DNA from: Hyphomicrobium_A sp963776675
GTDB lineage: Bacteria > Pseudomonadota > Alphaproteobacteria > Rhizobiales > Hyphomicrobiaceae
DNA: 64,000 bases
Reading direction: 5' to 3'
Assembly: GCA_963776675.1 (NCBI GenBank)
Contig: CAVZNR010000049.1
Coordinates: 258,012 to 322,011 of the forward strand
This document shows positions 45,462-53,640 of this stretch, in pieces. A program made the translations under genes and the position numbers. The notes under the pieces are model-generated. The model made no database searches, was not told the DNA's origin, and saw only the letters and a list, made by a program, of their open reading frames with translations. Positions within the stretch are counted from its first letter, which is position 1. Each line of letters opens with the position of its first letter.

Positions 45462-47089
45462 ATGTACGCATCGTCTGCGGCAGAGTTCGGCAAAGCGCAC
45501 CACGCCAGACGGCTCCTTGCATTCGCCGCGCTGTCGCTCGGTGAGCTCTTTCCATTTCCTACACCTTCAATTTTCCGACCGGCCTTCCGGAGTGGGCAAA
45601 CCCGGTCGCGTACGCGAAGGGTGTGGCGCAGGCTGGCTTCCTCGCGTTCATTGCCCTCCTGGTGATCGTCTGGCCGCAACGCGGCACGATCCTACGGGCT
45701 TGGAACGAGGCGGCGGATGCCCACAACTGGCGCGCCAGCGTTGTGGCGAATCTCGGGCTGTTCGCCGTCGTCCTCGCAGCGACGATCGCCTTCTCAAATC
45801 TGGCGGCGCACGCGTCCGCGCCGCCCTGGCATTGGTTCGCGCTCTATTGCGTTCTATTGTCGATCACGTTCGCGTCGCTCGCCCTCGTCGCCGCGCCGCT
45901 CTCCTTCTGGCAGTGGCTCGTGCGGGCCGCGCCGACGCAAATCGCCGTTGCCAGTGTTGTGCGCCGGGCTTCTGGTGCTGGCCGGCCGCTTGTCACTCGA
46001 AAGCTGGAGCGCCCTATCGGGGGCAACGCTCGCGGTCGCCCACTGGCTGCTGACGCTGTATGAGACCGACGTCGTCATCGACACCTCGCGTCAGCTTCTG
46101 GGCGTCGGCGACTTCCAGGTCCTCATTCTCAAGGAGTGCTCCGGCTACGAGGGTATCGGCCTCGTCGTAGCGTTCCTCGCGCTCTACAGCTGGCTCATGC
46201 GCCGCGACCTGCGCTTTCCCAACGCACTCTTGCTGTTTCCCATCGCCATTGCCTGCTGTGTGGCTGCTCAACGCGTTGCGAATTGCTTTGTTGGTGAGCT
46301 TCGGGCGGCACGTCTCCCCGCTGATCGCGCTCAACGGCTTCCACTCGCAGGCCGGATGGATCGGGTTCCTGTTCGTGGGCATCGGCATCACGGCCGCCTC
46401 GAGCAAAATGGCGTTTTTCAGTCGGCGGGCGGCAAGCGCTCCCCGCGCTGAGGCGGACCCCAACGACCGGCTACTGCTCGCGCTCCTGGTGCCGTTCATG
46501 GCGCTGATGGCGACGAGCATCCTCGCCTCGCTGTTCGCACCGCACGACGAATGGCTCTACGTGGTGAAGGTGGTCGCCGTCGGCGCCGCGCTCTGGTGGT
46601 TCCGCGACGTCTATGCGCGCTTCGCGTCCGCCGTCTCGCCCTTCTCCATAGCGGTCGGCTTGGGCGATCGGCATCCTCTGGGTGGCGACCGAGCCCAAAG
46701 ACAATGCGGGCGCAGAGCTCGCCGCCTGGCTGGCAACTTTGCCGGCGTGGACGGCCGCGGCGTGGCTCGCCTGCCGCGCGCTCGGCGCGGTCGTGCTGGT
46801 GCCCATTGCCGAGGAGCTTGCCTTTCGCGGCTACTTCCAGAGGGCGCTCATCGCCCGCGACTTCTGGCGCATCGCGCCCGGGCAATTCACCTGGCTGTCG
46901 TTCGTCGCCACGTCGGTGCTGTTCGGCCTGATGCACCAGCGGCTGGAGGCGGCCGCGCTCGCAGGCGCGGTCTTCGCTCTTATGCTCTACCGGACGAATA
47001 GGCTGTCCGACGCGATCGCCGCTCACATGGCGGCCAACGCCGTCATCGTCGGCTGGGCCATCCTCGCGCAGCAATGGTCGCTGCTCTAA
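45462..47089 (+). pseudogene. xrtE: Exosortase E / CPBP protease fusion (VPEID-CTERM system), read across four frame changes
   Basis: Reading ATG 45462 to TAA 47089 across all frames gives a membrane protein of roughly 540 residues. Exosortase part: many helices, then KECSGYEGIGLV with the catalytic Cys (codon 46137), LLNALRIALL with the Arg (46279), and NGFHSQAGWIGF with the His (46342). A CPBP (CAAX-protease) domain follows: IAEELAFRGYFQ (EExxxR, 46811), VLFGLMHQR (FxxxH, 46934) and HMAANAV (HxxxN, 47024). This order is the known exosortase E/protease fusion. Frame changes fall near 45548, 45955, 46262 and 46662. All motifs survive, so the real gene is probably intact and the breaks are sequence errors. 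It should cut and transfer the VPEID-CTERM protein at the inner membrane. Confidence 0.85.
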
Positions 47090-47114
47090 GCTGCCGGACT
47101 TCTCTCTACAGGCG

Positions 47115-47304
47115 ATGCAGAACGCCAAGCTCGCCGACGTCGGCAAGGTGCTCGATGTCTTGCCGTCATCGCTGGAAGCGGCGCTCAAGCGGCAAGGCTT
47201 CATCATCGAGTTCGAGCGACGCGCGGCTCTCCGAAATTGCGCGCGCGTCGGGCAAGCCGCCAATGGCCGTTCTGAGGACCGTGATGGACGCGGCGGCGAA
47301 CTAG
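47115..47304 (+). pseudogene. Possible small ORF with one frame shift, unknown
   Basis: From ATG 47115 one reads KLADVGKVLDVLPSSLEAAL, then RQGFIIEFERR, and after a shift of one base near 47215 in another frame ARLSEIARASGKPPMAVLRT. The two halves look like successive helix-turn-helix-type units of one small protein. The ribosome-binding site is weak. It could be a real short gene or the remnant of one. Confidence 0.35.
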
Positions 47305-47307
47305 CCC

Positions 47308-47937
47308 CTATCGCGCAGGGCTCAGCTCGTGCAGGACATGCGCGCCGACGTCGGCAGCAGATGCACCGGTGAGCGTGGGCATGAGCAGGATCAAGAGCAG
47401 ACACGCGACCGCGAAGCCAAGCCCGAGGATGTCGCCCCACCCGGACGAAGTGGCCTCGGACTGATCGGGCGCCCGGGCGTGCTGGGCTTGCGCGGGCTGC
47501 CCGTTCCCCTTGTTGCGGAACTTGAGGATGGCCTGCACCAGCCGCGCGATGTCGTCCATGGTGAGGACGAGGATGCGTAGCGCGCGCTCCACGATGCCGA
47601 ACTTGGCGGCAACCTGCAGACCGCGGGCGGCCTGGCCGGCGCGCGCGGCCTGACCGAGGCCGAGAAGCGCCAGCACGTGCTCGGAGTAGAGCGCGACGAC
47701 AAGGGCGAATAGCAAAAGGCCTACGTCGAGCTTCACTTCCCACAGGGCGTGCCTTAACGGGCTCTCGGCCTTCAACAGGTGGCCGCGGAAGATCTCCAGC
47801 CCGAAATGACCCAGCATCAGCATCGCCACCCAGAACAAATTGAGCCAAACGCTCAAGATGATGGCGCCGCCGATGTAGACGACGACGAAAGACAGGCGGT
47901 CGTCGTGGTCGCGGACCCAATGCAGGGCTGCGGTCAT
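47308..47937 (-). CDS. Integral membrane protein, unknown
   Basis: About 209 residues from ATG 47937 (GGAGGGAGGAACCG upstream). Helices: SFVVVYIGGAIILSVWLNLF, a second pair around 80-110 (LDVGLLLFALVVALYSEHVL), and a last one before the C-terminus (LGFAVACLLLILLMPTL). Between lies a charged region (KFGIVERALRILVLTMDDIA). No family is recognised. It faces the small ORF at 47.2 kb. Confidence 0.75.
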   Translation of the reverse strand: MTAALHWVRDHDDRLSFVVVYIGGAIILSVWLNLFWVAMLMLGHFGLEIFRGHLLKAESPLRHALWEVKLDVGLLLFALVVALYSEHVLALLGLGQAARAGQAARGLQVAAKFGIVERALRILVLTMDDIARLVQAILKFRNKGNGQPAQAQHARAPDQSEATSSGWGDILGLGFAVACLLLILLMPTLTGASAADVGAHVLHELSPAR

Positions 47938-48080
47938 CGGTTCCTCCCTCCCAGACGGCAAATCCTTAGGTCACCGGTATGGAATTTATAAAGCAATTCC
48001 GGAGCGCGCCCAGCGTGGGGGCGGCGAAATTGCGCCAAGCGTGGTATGTTGGCCGCTCTCAGGAGCCCGGAGCAAGGCCC

Positions 48081-48263
48081 GTGCAGTTCACGGTCGGACT
48101 AAAACTAAAAAGCGGCGCCCAGCACGTGATCATCGACGCCGAGGACGCGCTGATTGCCGCCCTCAAGGTGAAGGCGGAGCGCCCCGACGCGCTGATCATG
48201 TACGTGCGCCGCCAGAACCGGCGCGGGGATGCGCGCAACCCCCCAGGCAAGCACAGCGCCTGA
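48081..48263 (+). CDS. Small conserved-looking soluble protein, unknown
   Basis: Sixty residues from GTG 48081, or 94 from ATG 47979. The compact core is FTVGLKLKSGAQHVIIDAED, ALIAALKVKAERPDALIMYV and RRQNRRGDARNPPGKH, a charged alpha/beta pattern I associate with a small Hyphomicrobiales family without known role. The upstream part in the longer version is poorly structured. Confidence 0.6.
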   Translation: MQFTVGLKLKSGAQHVIIDAEDALIAALKVKAERPDALIMYVRRQNRRGDARNPPGKHSA

Positions 48264-48337
48264 GCGCGCCTGCGGCCAATCTTCTGGTGGGATGCTTTGA
48301 CGCCGCTGGGTTTGCTCACGATGCGGCTTGGCAGGCC

Positions 48338-48557
48338 TTAGCCCGCGCGCTTGTGCACCGGCCGATAGACGCCTGTGCGCGCGTCGTACTCGAGCGTGCC
48401 GAGGTCTCTGGGCGCTGCCGTCACCGGCTGGCGCCGCTCTACGATCCTCCGGGGCAAATCGCGTCGCCTGCGTCGCCCGTGCCACTTCCTTGGCGATCCA
48501 CTTGACGCCCGCTGCTATGCCGGCGCCGATGAGCACCGCAGCCACGATCTGGGGCAT
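48338..48557 (-). pseudogene. Small membrane-anchored protein with one frame shift
   Basis: ATG 48557 opens MPQIVAAVLIGAGIAAGVKW, one helix and a charged stretch (IAKEVARATQATRFAPEDRR). After about 48435 the original frame becomes Arg-rich, while the neighbouring frame continues VTAAPRDLGTLEYDARTGVY and RPVHKRAG to a TAA at 48338. The segment DLGTLEYD-x-x-TGVYRP is the ending I expect for this family of short membrane proteins. One extra base explains the break. Confidence 0.6.
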
Positions 48558-48598
48558 AGGCGACACTCCCTCTTTCGTCATGCCCGGACGGGCACGTG

Positions 48599-49441
48599 TC
48601 ACAAGCCGAACCTGGACCACAAGGTCCGGGTCTCAATAGCGGATATCAGATCTTCGGCGAAGGCAAGACGACCGCGGGTTAAATCATCGTAACCAAAGAT
48701 GCCTGGCAACCGCCGCAGGCGCGATAACAGCCCGCCGCGCTCCAGCGGCACGACCTTGAGACGCACTTTCTCGCCGTGCAACTCGCGCATTTTCGTGCGC
48801 ACGTCGGAGATGCCGTCGATGAGGCCGAGCTCCATCGCCTTCGGCCCCGACCAGAACGCGCCGGAGAACAACTCCTGATCGGAGCCTTTGAGGCGGCCGG
48901 CGCGGCGCTCCTTGACGACGCCGATGAATACGTCGTGCACGTCGCGCTGCAGATCCTTGATCCGCTCGACGTCCTGTGGGCGCTCGGGCTGGAAGGAATC
49001 GAGTGCGTCCTTCGCGTCTCCCGCCGTGTAGACGCGGCGCGTCACGCCGAGCTTCTCGATCGCCTTGTCGAAGCCGAAGCCCGCGAAGATGACGCCGATC
49101 GAGCCGACGATGGAGGAGGCGTCGGAGTAAATCTCGTCGCCGGCGACCGCCAGATAGTATCCGCCCGAAGCCGCGACATCCTCGCAGAACACATAGACGG
49201 TCTTCTCGTGCTCTTCCGCAAGCTGGCGGATGCGGCGAAAGATGAGGCTCGACTGCACCGGCGATCCACCCGGCGAATTAATGATGACGGCAACGGACGG
49301 CAGCTTCGACATCTCGAAGGCCTTCTCGATGGCGCCGGCGCACTGGGAGATCGAGAGGCCCGGCCGCAGCGGCGTCACCATGCCGATGGTGCCGGTCAAA
49401 CGCAGCACGGGAACAACGGGGCCGCGGCCAAAGAACCACAT
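48599..49441 (-). CDS. S49 family serine peptidase (SppA/SohB-like)
   Basis: A 280-residue peptidase of the short SppA type. The core has VAVIINSPGGSPVQSSLIFR, CEDVAASGGYYLAVAGDEIY with the nucleophile Ser, SSIVGSIGVIFAGFGFDKAI, and the downstream Lys region. There is only a weak N-terminal hydrophobic stretch, so it may be peripheral on the inner membrane. It is likely to degrade signal peptides or small membrane proteins. This is not functionally tied to the exosortase locus 2 kb away. Confidence 0.9.
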   Translation of the reverse strand: MWFFGRGPVVPVLRLTGTIGMVTPLRPGLSISQCAGAIEKAFEMSKLPSVAVIINSPGGSPVQSSLIFRRIRQLAEEHEKTVYVFCEDVAASGGYYLAVAGDEIYSDASSIVGSIGVIFAGFGFDKAIEKLGVTRRVYTAGDAKDALDSFQPERPQDVERIKDLQRDVHDVFIGVVKERRAGRLKGSDQELFSGAFWSGPKAMELGLIDGISDVRTKMRELHGEKVRLKVVPLERGGLLSRLRRLPGIFGYDDLTRGRLAFAEDLISAIETRTLWSRFGL

Positions 49442-49567
49442 GGGCGCCTACCTCTCTGGTCATGGGAATTGCTAGGGGCGAAGCCGCAGGGCTCGAATGC
49501 AGCCATTCGCGACACGGGCGACACATTTAGGGCATGTGGGCGCCCGCGGCTAGACCGCTCGCACCTT

Positions 49568-50380
49568 CTAGACCGCCCGCACCACGGGGAGTGCGGCGCC
49601 ATCCCGCAGCACGGCCTGTGCCTCGGGCGTGAACGCTTCGCCGACACCATGCAGGACGAAGCCCGGCAACAGGGCAAGCGGCGCCCGGCTCCCCTTGAGT
49701 CCCTGCACGATGACGCGATGAGCTGGTGCGCCCGCGCGCGGATGCAGCGGCAGCACGCTGAGGGCGCCGAAGCGCCCGTCGAGCACGCCGAGCAGGCGGA
49801 TCAGCGCCTCGGCCTTGTGGATGACGGTTATGCCACCGCCCGGCCGCGCCATGCGGGCCATGAAGCGGGCCCAGCGCGCAAGCTCCGGCTCCGGCATGGC
49901 ATGTGCGCCGGCCTTCAGCGCATCGGGAGCCAGGGTTCCCGCCCCCAGATCGTGGAAGGGAGGATTGGCCAGTATGTGGTCGAAGCTCTCCTCGCCCAGC
50001 CCGCGCGCCTGCAAATCGGCAGCCGGCATGCCCACCTCGCCCGCGACGACGCGCACGCGCGCGGCCAGCTCGTTGCGGACAACGTTCTCTTGCGCAAGCT
50101 GCACGAGCGCGGGCTCGCGTTCCAGAAGCGTGACCTCGGCCGTCTCGATGCGCCGGGCGAGACACAACCCTGCCGTGCCGACGCCGGCACCCAGATCGAG
50201 GACGCGCATAGGTTTTGCCGCAGCGGCCGGCACCGCGGCCGCCATCATCACGGCATCGAGGCCCGCCCGGTAGCCGAACCTGGGCTGCAGCACCCTAAGC
50301 TTGCCGCCGAGGAACGCATCATCGGTGGGCTGATCGGTTGCGGCTCTTGCCCTTGTAGCATCCGTCACTTTACGATCCAC
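49568..50380 (-). CDS. SAM-dependent methyltransferase (tRNA1(Val) N6-adenine type)
   Basis: A 270-residue Rossmann methyltransferase. The SAM loop is RVLDLGAGVGTAGLCLA, and the substrate motif is HILANPPFHD, the NPPF signature of N6-adenine or exocyclic-amine enzymes. LRVLQPRFGYRAGLDAVMMA near the N-terminus matches the TrmN6/YfiC family. It probably methylates A37 of tRNA-Val. GTG 50380 overlaps the DUF2007 stop by 16 bases, indicating co-translation. Confidence 0.9.
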   Translation of the reverse strand: MDRKVTDATRARAATDQPTDDAFLGGKLRVLQPRFGYRAGLDAVMMAAAVPAAAAKPMRVLDLGAGVGTAGLCLARRIETAEVTLLEREPALVQLAQENVVRNELAARVRVVAGEVGMPAADLQARGLGEESFDHILANPPFHDLGAGTLAPDALKAGAHAMPEPELARWARFMARMARPGGGITVIHKAEALIRLLGVLDGRFGALSVLPLHPRAGAPAHRVIVQGLKGSRAPLALLPGFVLHGVGEAFTPEAQAVLRDGAALPVVRAV

Positions 50381-50586
50381 TGGCCGAGCCCGGCCTCATC
50401 GAGGAGGCGGCGCGCCTGCGCCCAGCTGTCCTCGGGCACAGCGAGCCGCTGCTGCACGGCGCCGAGCGTCCCCTGGACAGCGCTCATGTTACCGTCGAAA
50501 ACCGCTACGCCGATGCCCGCATCTTTCAACAGCACCTGCACATAGTTCAACAGAACCGGATCATTGGTCGTGACCAGGTCGCGCAT
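50365..50586 (-). CDS. DUF2007 protein
   Basis: A 73-residue protein: MRDLVTTNDPVLLNYVQVLL, DAGIGVAVFDGNMSAVQGTL and PEDSWAQARRLLDEAG. This is the DUF2007 pattern, sometimes called a putative signal-transducing protein; its function is unknown. It is the first gene of a pair with the methyltransferase and is divergent from the polyprenyl synthase. Confidence 0.9.
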   Translation of the reverse strand: MRDLVTTNDPVLLNYVQVLLKDAGIGVAVFDGNMSAVQGTLGAVQQRLAVPEDSWAQARRLLDEAGLGQWIVK

Positions 50587-50653
50587 GGCCCCAAATCCTT
50601 GAACGGGTGTCCGAAAGTCTCGTACCGTTGCGTCAAACTGTGCTTAACGTTGG

Positions 50654-51721
50654 GTGGCGCAGAAGGCTATACCATCCTCAACAAACAGCGTCGGGAAAAC
50701 GCCCTTGGGCCTCGTCATACCACTCGAAGGCGCACGTAGTCCGCCTGAAGACCTGCGACCGCTTCTGGACCTCGTTGCCGGGGACATGGAGGCGATCAAT
50801 CGTATCATTCTCGACAAGGCGGTCTCCGATGTCGAGCTGATCCCTGAGCTCGCCCATCATCTCATCGATTCTGGCGGCAAGCGCCTGCGCCCCATGCTCA
50901 CGCTGGCTGCGTCAAAGCTGTGCGGCTATCCGGGCAGCGGCCACATCCGCGTGGCGTCGGCCGTGGAGTTCATGCACACCGCCACGCTTCTGCACGACGA
51001 TGTCGTCGACGAGAGCGGACTGCGCCGCGGCAAGTCGACCGCGCGCATGATCTGGGGCAACCAGGCCAGCGTGCTCGTCGGTGACTTCCTGCTCGGCCAA
51101 GCCTTTCGCATGCTGGTCGAGGTGGGTTCGCTCCCCGTCCTCAAGATCCTGTCGAACGCGGCCGCCGTCATCGCCGAAGGGGAGGTGATGCAGCTTGCCG
51201 CCGCCCAGAACACGGAGACGACCGAGGACGAGTACCTAGCCATCATCAACGCCAAGACGGCGGCGCTGTTTTCAGGCGCGGCCGAATGCGGCGCGGCCAT
51301 CGCCAACCGGCCGGCGCCGGAGCAGGCCGCACTCCGGTCGTACGGTCGCAACCTGGGGCTCGCGTTCCAGCTGGTCGACGACGCGCTCGACTATTCGGGC
51401 GACAGCATCAACCTGGGCAAGGCCATCGGCGACGATTTCCGCGAAGGCAAGATCACGCTGCCGGTGATCCTGTCGTTCCGGCGCGGATCGGACGAGGAGC
51501 GCAAATTCTGGAAGAAGACGCTGGTCGAAGGCCTGATCGAGCCCGACGACCTGAAACATGCGGTGGCCCTGATGAAGCGTCACAAGGCGATCGAGGCGAC
51601 GCTGGAACGGGCACGCTCCTACGGGGCCATCGCCCGCGACGCGCTGGCGATCTTTCCCAACTGCGAAGAGAAGGCCGCCATGGAGCAGGTCATCTCCTTC
51701 TGCGTGCACCGCACAAGCTGA
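50654..51721 (+). CDS. Long-chain polyprenyl diphosphate synthase
   Basis: A 355-residue trans-prenyltransferase. The first Asp-rich motif is LLHDDVVDESGLRRGK, the second FQLVDDALDYSGD followed by GKAIGDDFREGK. GGKRLRPMLTLAA precedes. The residues before the first motif (TATLLHDD) are small, as in enzymes that make long chains; in these bacteria the product is commonly the C50 side chain of ubiquinone-10, though C40 is possible. GTG 50654 is the start. The sequence upstream is divergent from DUF2007. Confidence 0.93.
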   Translation: MAQKAIPSSTNSVGKTPLGLVIPLEGARSPPEDLRPLLDLVAGDMEAINRIILDKAVSDVELIPELAHHLIDSGGKRLRPMLTLAASKLCGYPGSGHIRVASAVEFMHTATLLHDDVVDESGLRRGKSTARMIWGNQASVLVGDFLLGQAFRMLVEVGSLPVLKILSNAAAVIAEGEVMQLAAAQNTETTEDEYLAIINAKTAALFSGAAECGAAIANRPAPEQAALRSYGRNLGLAFQLVDDALDYSGDSINLGKAIGDDFREGKITLPVILSFRRGSDEERKFWKKTLVEGLIEPDDLKHAVALMKRHKAIEATLERARSYGAIARDALAIFPNCEEKAAMEQVISFCVHRTS

Positions 51722-51807
51722 GCCGGTGATGCTTCCGCGATATTGCGCCGAAGCCAGCGACCTGCTTAGGATTCCTTACACATCATGGCTCTTAGAGGAA
51801 CTTGCGC

Positions 51808-52272
51808 ATGCGCGCTGCTCGGTATCTCGGTCTGTGTGCCCTAGTTGCGTGCATGGGGATTGCGCTTGCCTCAGCGCGCGCCGATACGGCGGCGCCCGCA
51901 GGCATCGTGCAGGTCAAGCTCGGCTTCGATGCCATGAGCAAAGAGGAGCGTGCCAACCTGTGGAAGATGGTCGATCAATACGCGACCGTCGACGCCCTGC
52001 AAGAGTTCTGCGGCAAGAACCTCAACCTGCAGCGCCGGGCCTGGCGGGCGGTCGGCGCCTGCGTCGAACGCAACGCGATGAAGCGCGTGTTCTCGGTCTT
52101 CCGCAAGAAGAAGTCCGAATATCTCAAGGCGTGGCAGGAGCTGCACGGCGAGCCTGATGCGAAGAAGAAGCTGTGCGAGCAGTTTCAGGTGAAGCTCGGC
52201 GAGTATGCGAAAATCATGAGCGGCCAGATCTCGGAAGCTGCCAAAATGTGCAGCAACTGCTTTTTCTGCTGA
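51808..52272 (+). CDS. Secreted Cys-rich helical protein, unknown
   Basis: A 154-residue protein from ATG 51808 with AGAGGA nine bases upstream. The signal peptide ends ASARA. The mature part is helical and charged (LGFDAMSKEERANLWKMVDQ, RVFSVFRKKKSEYLKAWQEL) and carries Cys in LQEFCGKN, VGACVERN, KKLCEQF and the terminal MCSNCFFC. Disulfides or metal binding are possible. No family recognised. Confidence 0.7.
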   Translation: MRAARYLGLCALVACMGIALASARADTAAPAGIVQVKLGFDAMSKEERANLWKMVDQYATVDALQEFCGKNLNLQRRAWRAVGACVERNAMKRVFSVFRKKKSEYLKAWQELHGEPDAKKKLCEQFQVKLGEYAKIMSGQISEAAKMCSNCFFC

Positions 52273-52285
52273 CGTCGCCGACGGT

Positions 52286-52666
52286 TTACGCGGCCGTGGG
52301 ATCCGCCTCGAGCAGGCCGAAGACGAGCCCGCCCGGCTCCGCACAGGTCGCGTACCAGCCAACGCCGGGAATGGCCATCCTCGGCTCCAGCACGTAGCCC
52401 CCGTACTCTTTGATCCTCACGATATAGTCCTCGATGCTGGGGACGGGGATCGTCACCTGGGTGAGCGGGCGGCCCTCGGAGATGCGCGCTTGGCCCACCA
52501 TGCCGATGCCGCCATTGATGCCGGGCTCGTCGGCGGGTCCCGCCTCGATGCGGTAGTACTCGTCCGCAGACGGCTGCTTCTCGAACTTCCAGCCAAACAC
52601 GCTTCCGAAGAACCGCTGGGCCTGACCGACATCGTGGACGGTCATGTCGAAGTAGCTGGGCTTCAT
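52286..52666 (-). CDS. VOC-family (glyoxalase-like) protein
   Basis: A 126-residue VOC half-barrel protein: YFDMTVHDVGQAQRFFGSVF, WKFEKQPSADEYYRIEAG, TIPVPSIEDYIVRIKEYGG and GVGWYATCAEPGGLVFGLLE. The end-of-fold Glu is present. Substrate unknown; it is a short, single-domain member. Start ATG 52666 gives the usual beginning. Confidence 0.9.
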   Translation of the reverse strand: MKPSYFDMTVHDVGQAQRFFGSVFGWKFEKQPSADEYYRIEAGPADEPGINGGIGMVGQARISEGRPLTQVTIPVPSIEDYIVRIKEYGGYVLEPRMAIPGVGWYATCAEPGGLVFGLLEADPTAA

Positions 52667-52736
52667 GGCCTCGCCTCTCATTTCCTGGCGTTGAGCCCAG
52701 TGTAAGCCGGCGCACCCTAGCGAGAGGTTGATCGCC

Positions 52737-53615
52737 TCAGGGGCCCAGAATCGCCGGCTGGACCCACCATCCCGGCTGGCCTTGGCGCAGTAGGGCCGCG
52801 GCGGCGTTTGCCTCCTGGGGCCCGGGGAAAACCCCGAAACAGGTGGGTCCGGCGCCCGAAAGACCTACCGCCATGCACCCCTGCACGGACGCTATGGCGG
52901 CCTGCACGACGGTTATGTCCGGCATGATCGCGGCCGCGGCCGCGGCAAGATCGTTGCCCTGCCCCCGCATGCAGGCGAGCAAGCCCTCCGGGGTCTGAAG
53001 TCGAGTTGGTGATACCAGCGACGGCGCCCGCGCTCCGACGAGGGGCGGGGCGGCAAGGTGAGCGAACACGCGCGCGGTCTTGTCGGGGGGCACCGGGGCA
53101 AGCGGGTTCACCAGCACCACGGCAAGCGGCGGCAGCTGCGACAGCGCCGTCACCTGCTCGCCCATGCCCCGCACGAGCGCCGGTGCGCTCGCCAGGCAGA
53201 CCGGCACGTCGGCGCCGAGCGATGCCGCCATGCCGGACCAGTCGACGCTGTCGGCGAGCCCGGGGTTGGCGCGGGCCACGGCACGCAGAAGCGCGCCTGC
53301 ATCGGCCGAGCCGCCTCCCAGACCGGCCGCGACCGGCAGACGCTTGTTGAGGGTCACGGCGCCGAGCGTCAGACGTGGCGCGACGCCGGCAAGACGCGCC
53401 AGCGCCGTCGCGACGAGGTTCTCACCCGTGATAGACGCGCCAAACGGTCCTCCGACGCGGACACCGACCGGGGCTCCCAGCTCCAGCTGCAGCTCGTCGC
53501 CGACGTCGGCGAAAACGATGAGGCTTTCAATCTCGTGGTAGCCGTCGGCACGGCGACCGTGCACACGCAAGGTCAGGTTGACCTTGGCGCGGGCGAGCTC
53601 GCTGATGGTCGTCAT
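52737..53615 (-). CDS. ispE: 4-diphosphocytidyl-2-C-methyl-D-erythritol kinase
   Basis: A 292-residue GHMP kinase of the MEP isoprenoid pathway. Landmarks: ELARAKVNLTLRVHGRRADG, the ATP loop LPVAAGLGGGSADAGALLRA, and GLSGAGPTCFGVF near the end. The start ATG 53615 is family-standard; the frame extends upstream through the TPR gene's end in another frame. It follows the TPR gene by 25 bases. With the nearby polyprenyl synthase it contributes to isoprenoid supply. Confidence 0.95.
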   Translation of the reverse strand: MTTISELARAKVNLTLRVHGRRADGYHEIESLIVFADVGDELQLELGAPVGVRVGGPFGASITGENLVATALARLAGVAPRLTLGAVTLNKRLPVAAGLGGGSADAGALLRAVARANPGLADSVDWSGMAASLGADVPVCLASAPALVRGMGEQVTALSQLPPLAVVLVNPLAPVPPDKTARVFAHLAAPPLVGARAPSLVSPTRLQTPEGLLACMRGQGNDLAAAAAAIMPDITVVQAAIASVQGCMAVGLSGAGPTCFGVFPGPQEANAAAALLRQGQPGWWVQPAILGP

Positions 53616-53640
53616 ACGGCCACGCCGGGCGCGCGCAGCC

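Noticed and set aside
46496..47920. Minus-strand open frame of 474 residues
   Set aside because: Arg/Pro-rich shadow crossing both the exosortase gene and the membrane gene behind it.
48776..50545. Plus-strand open frame of 589 residues
   Set aside because: It runs opposite the S49 peptidase and methyltransferase genes, both of which have clear catalytic motifs; its composition is that of a reverse-complement shadow.
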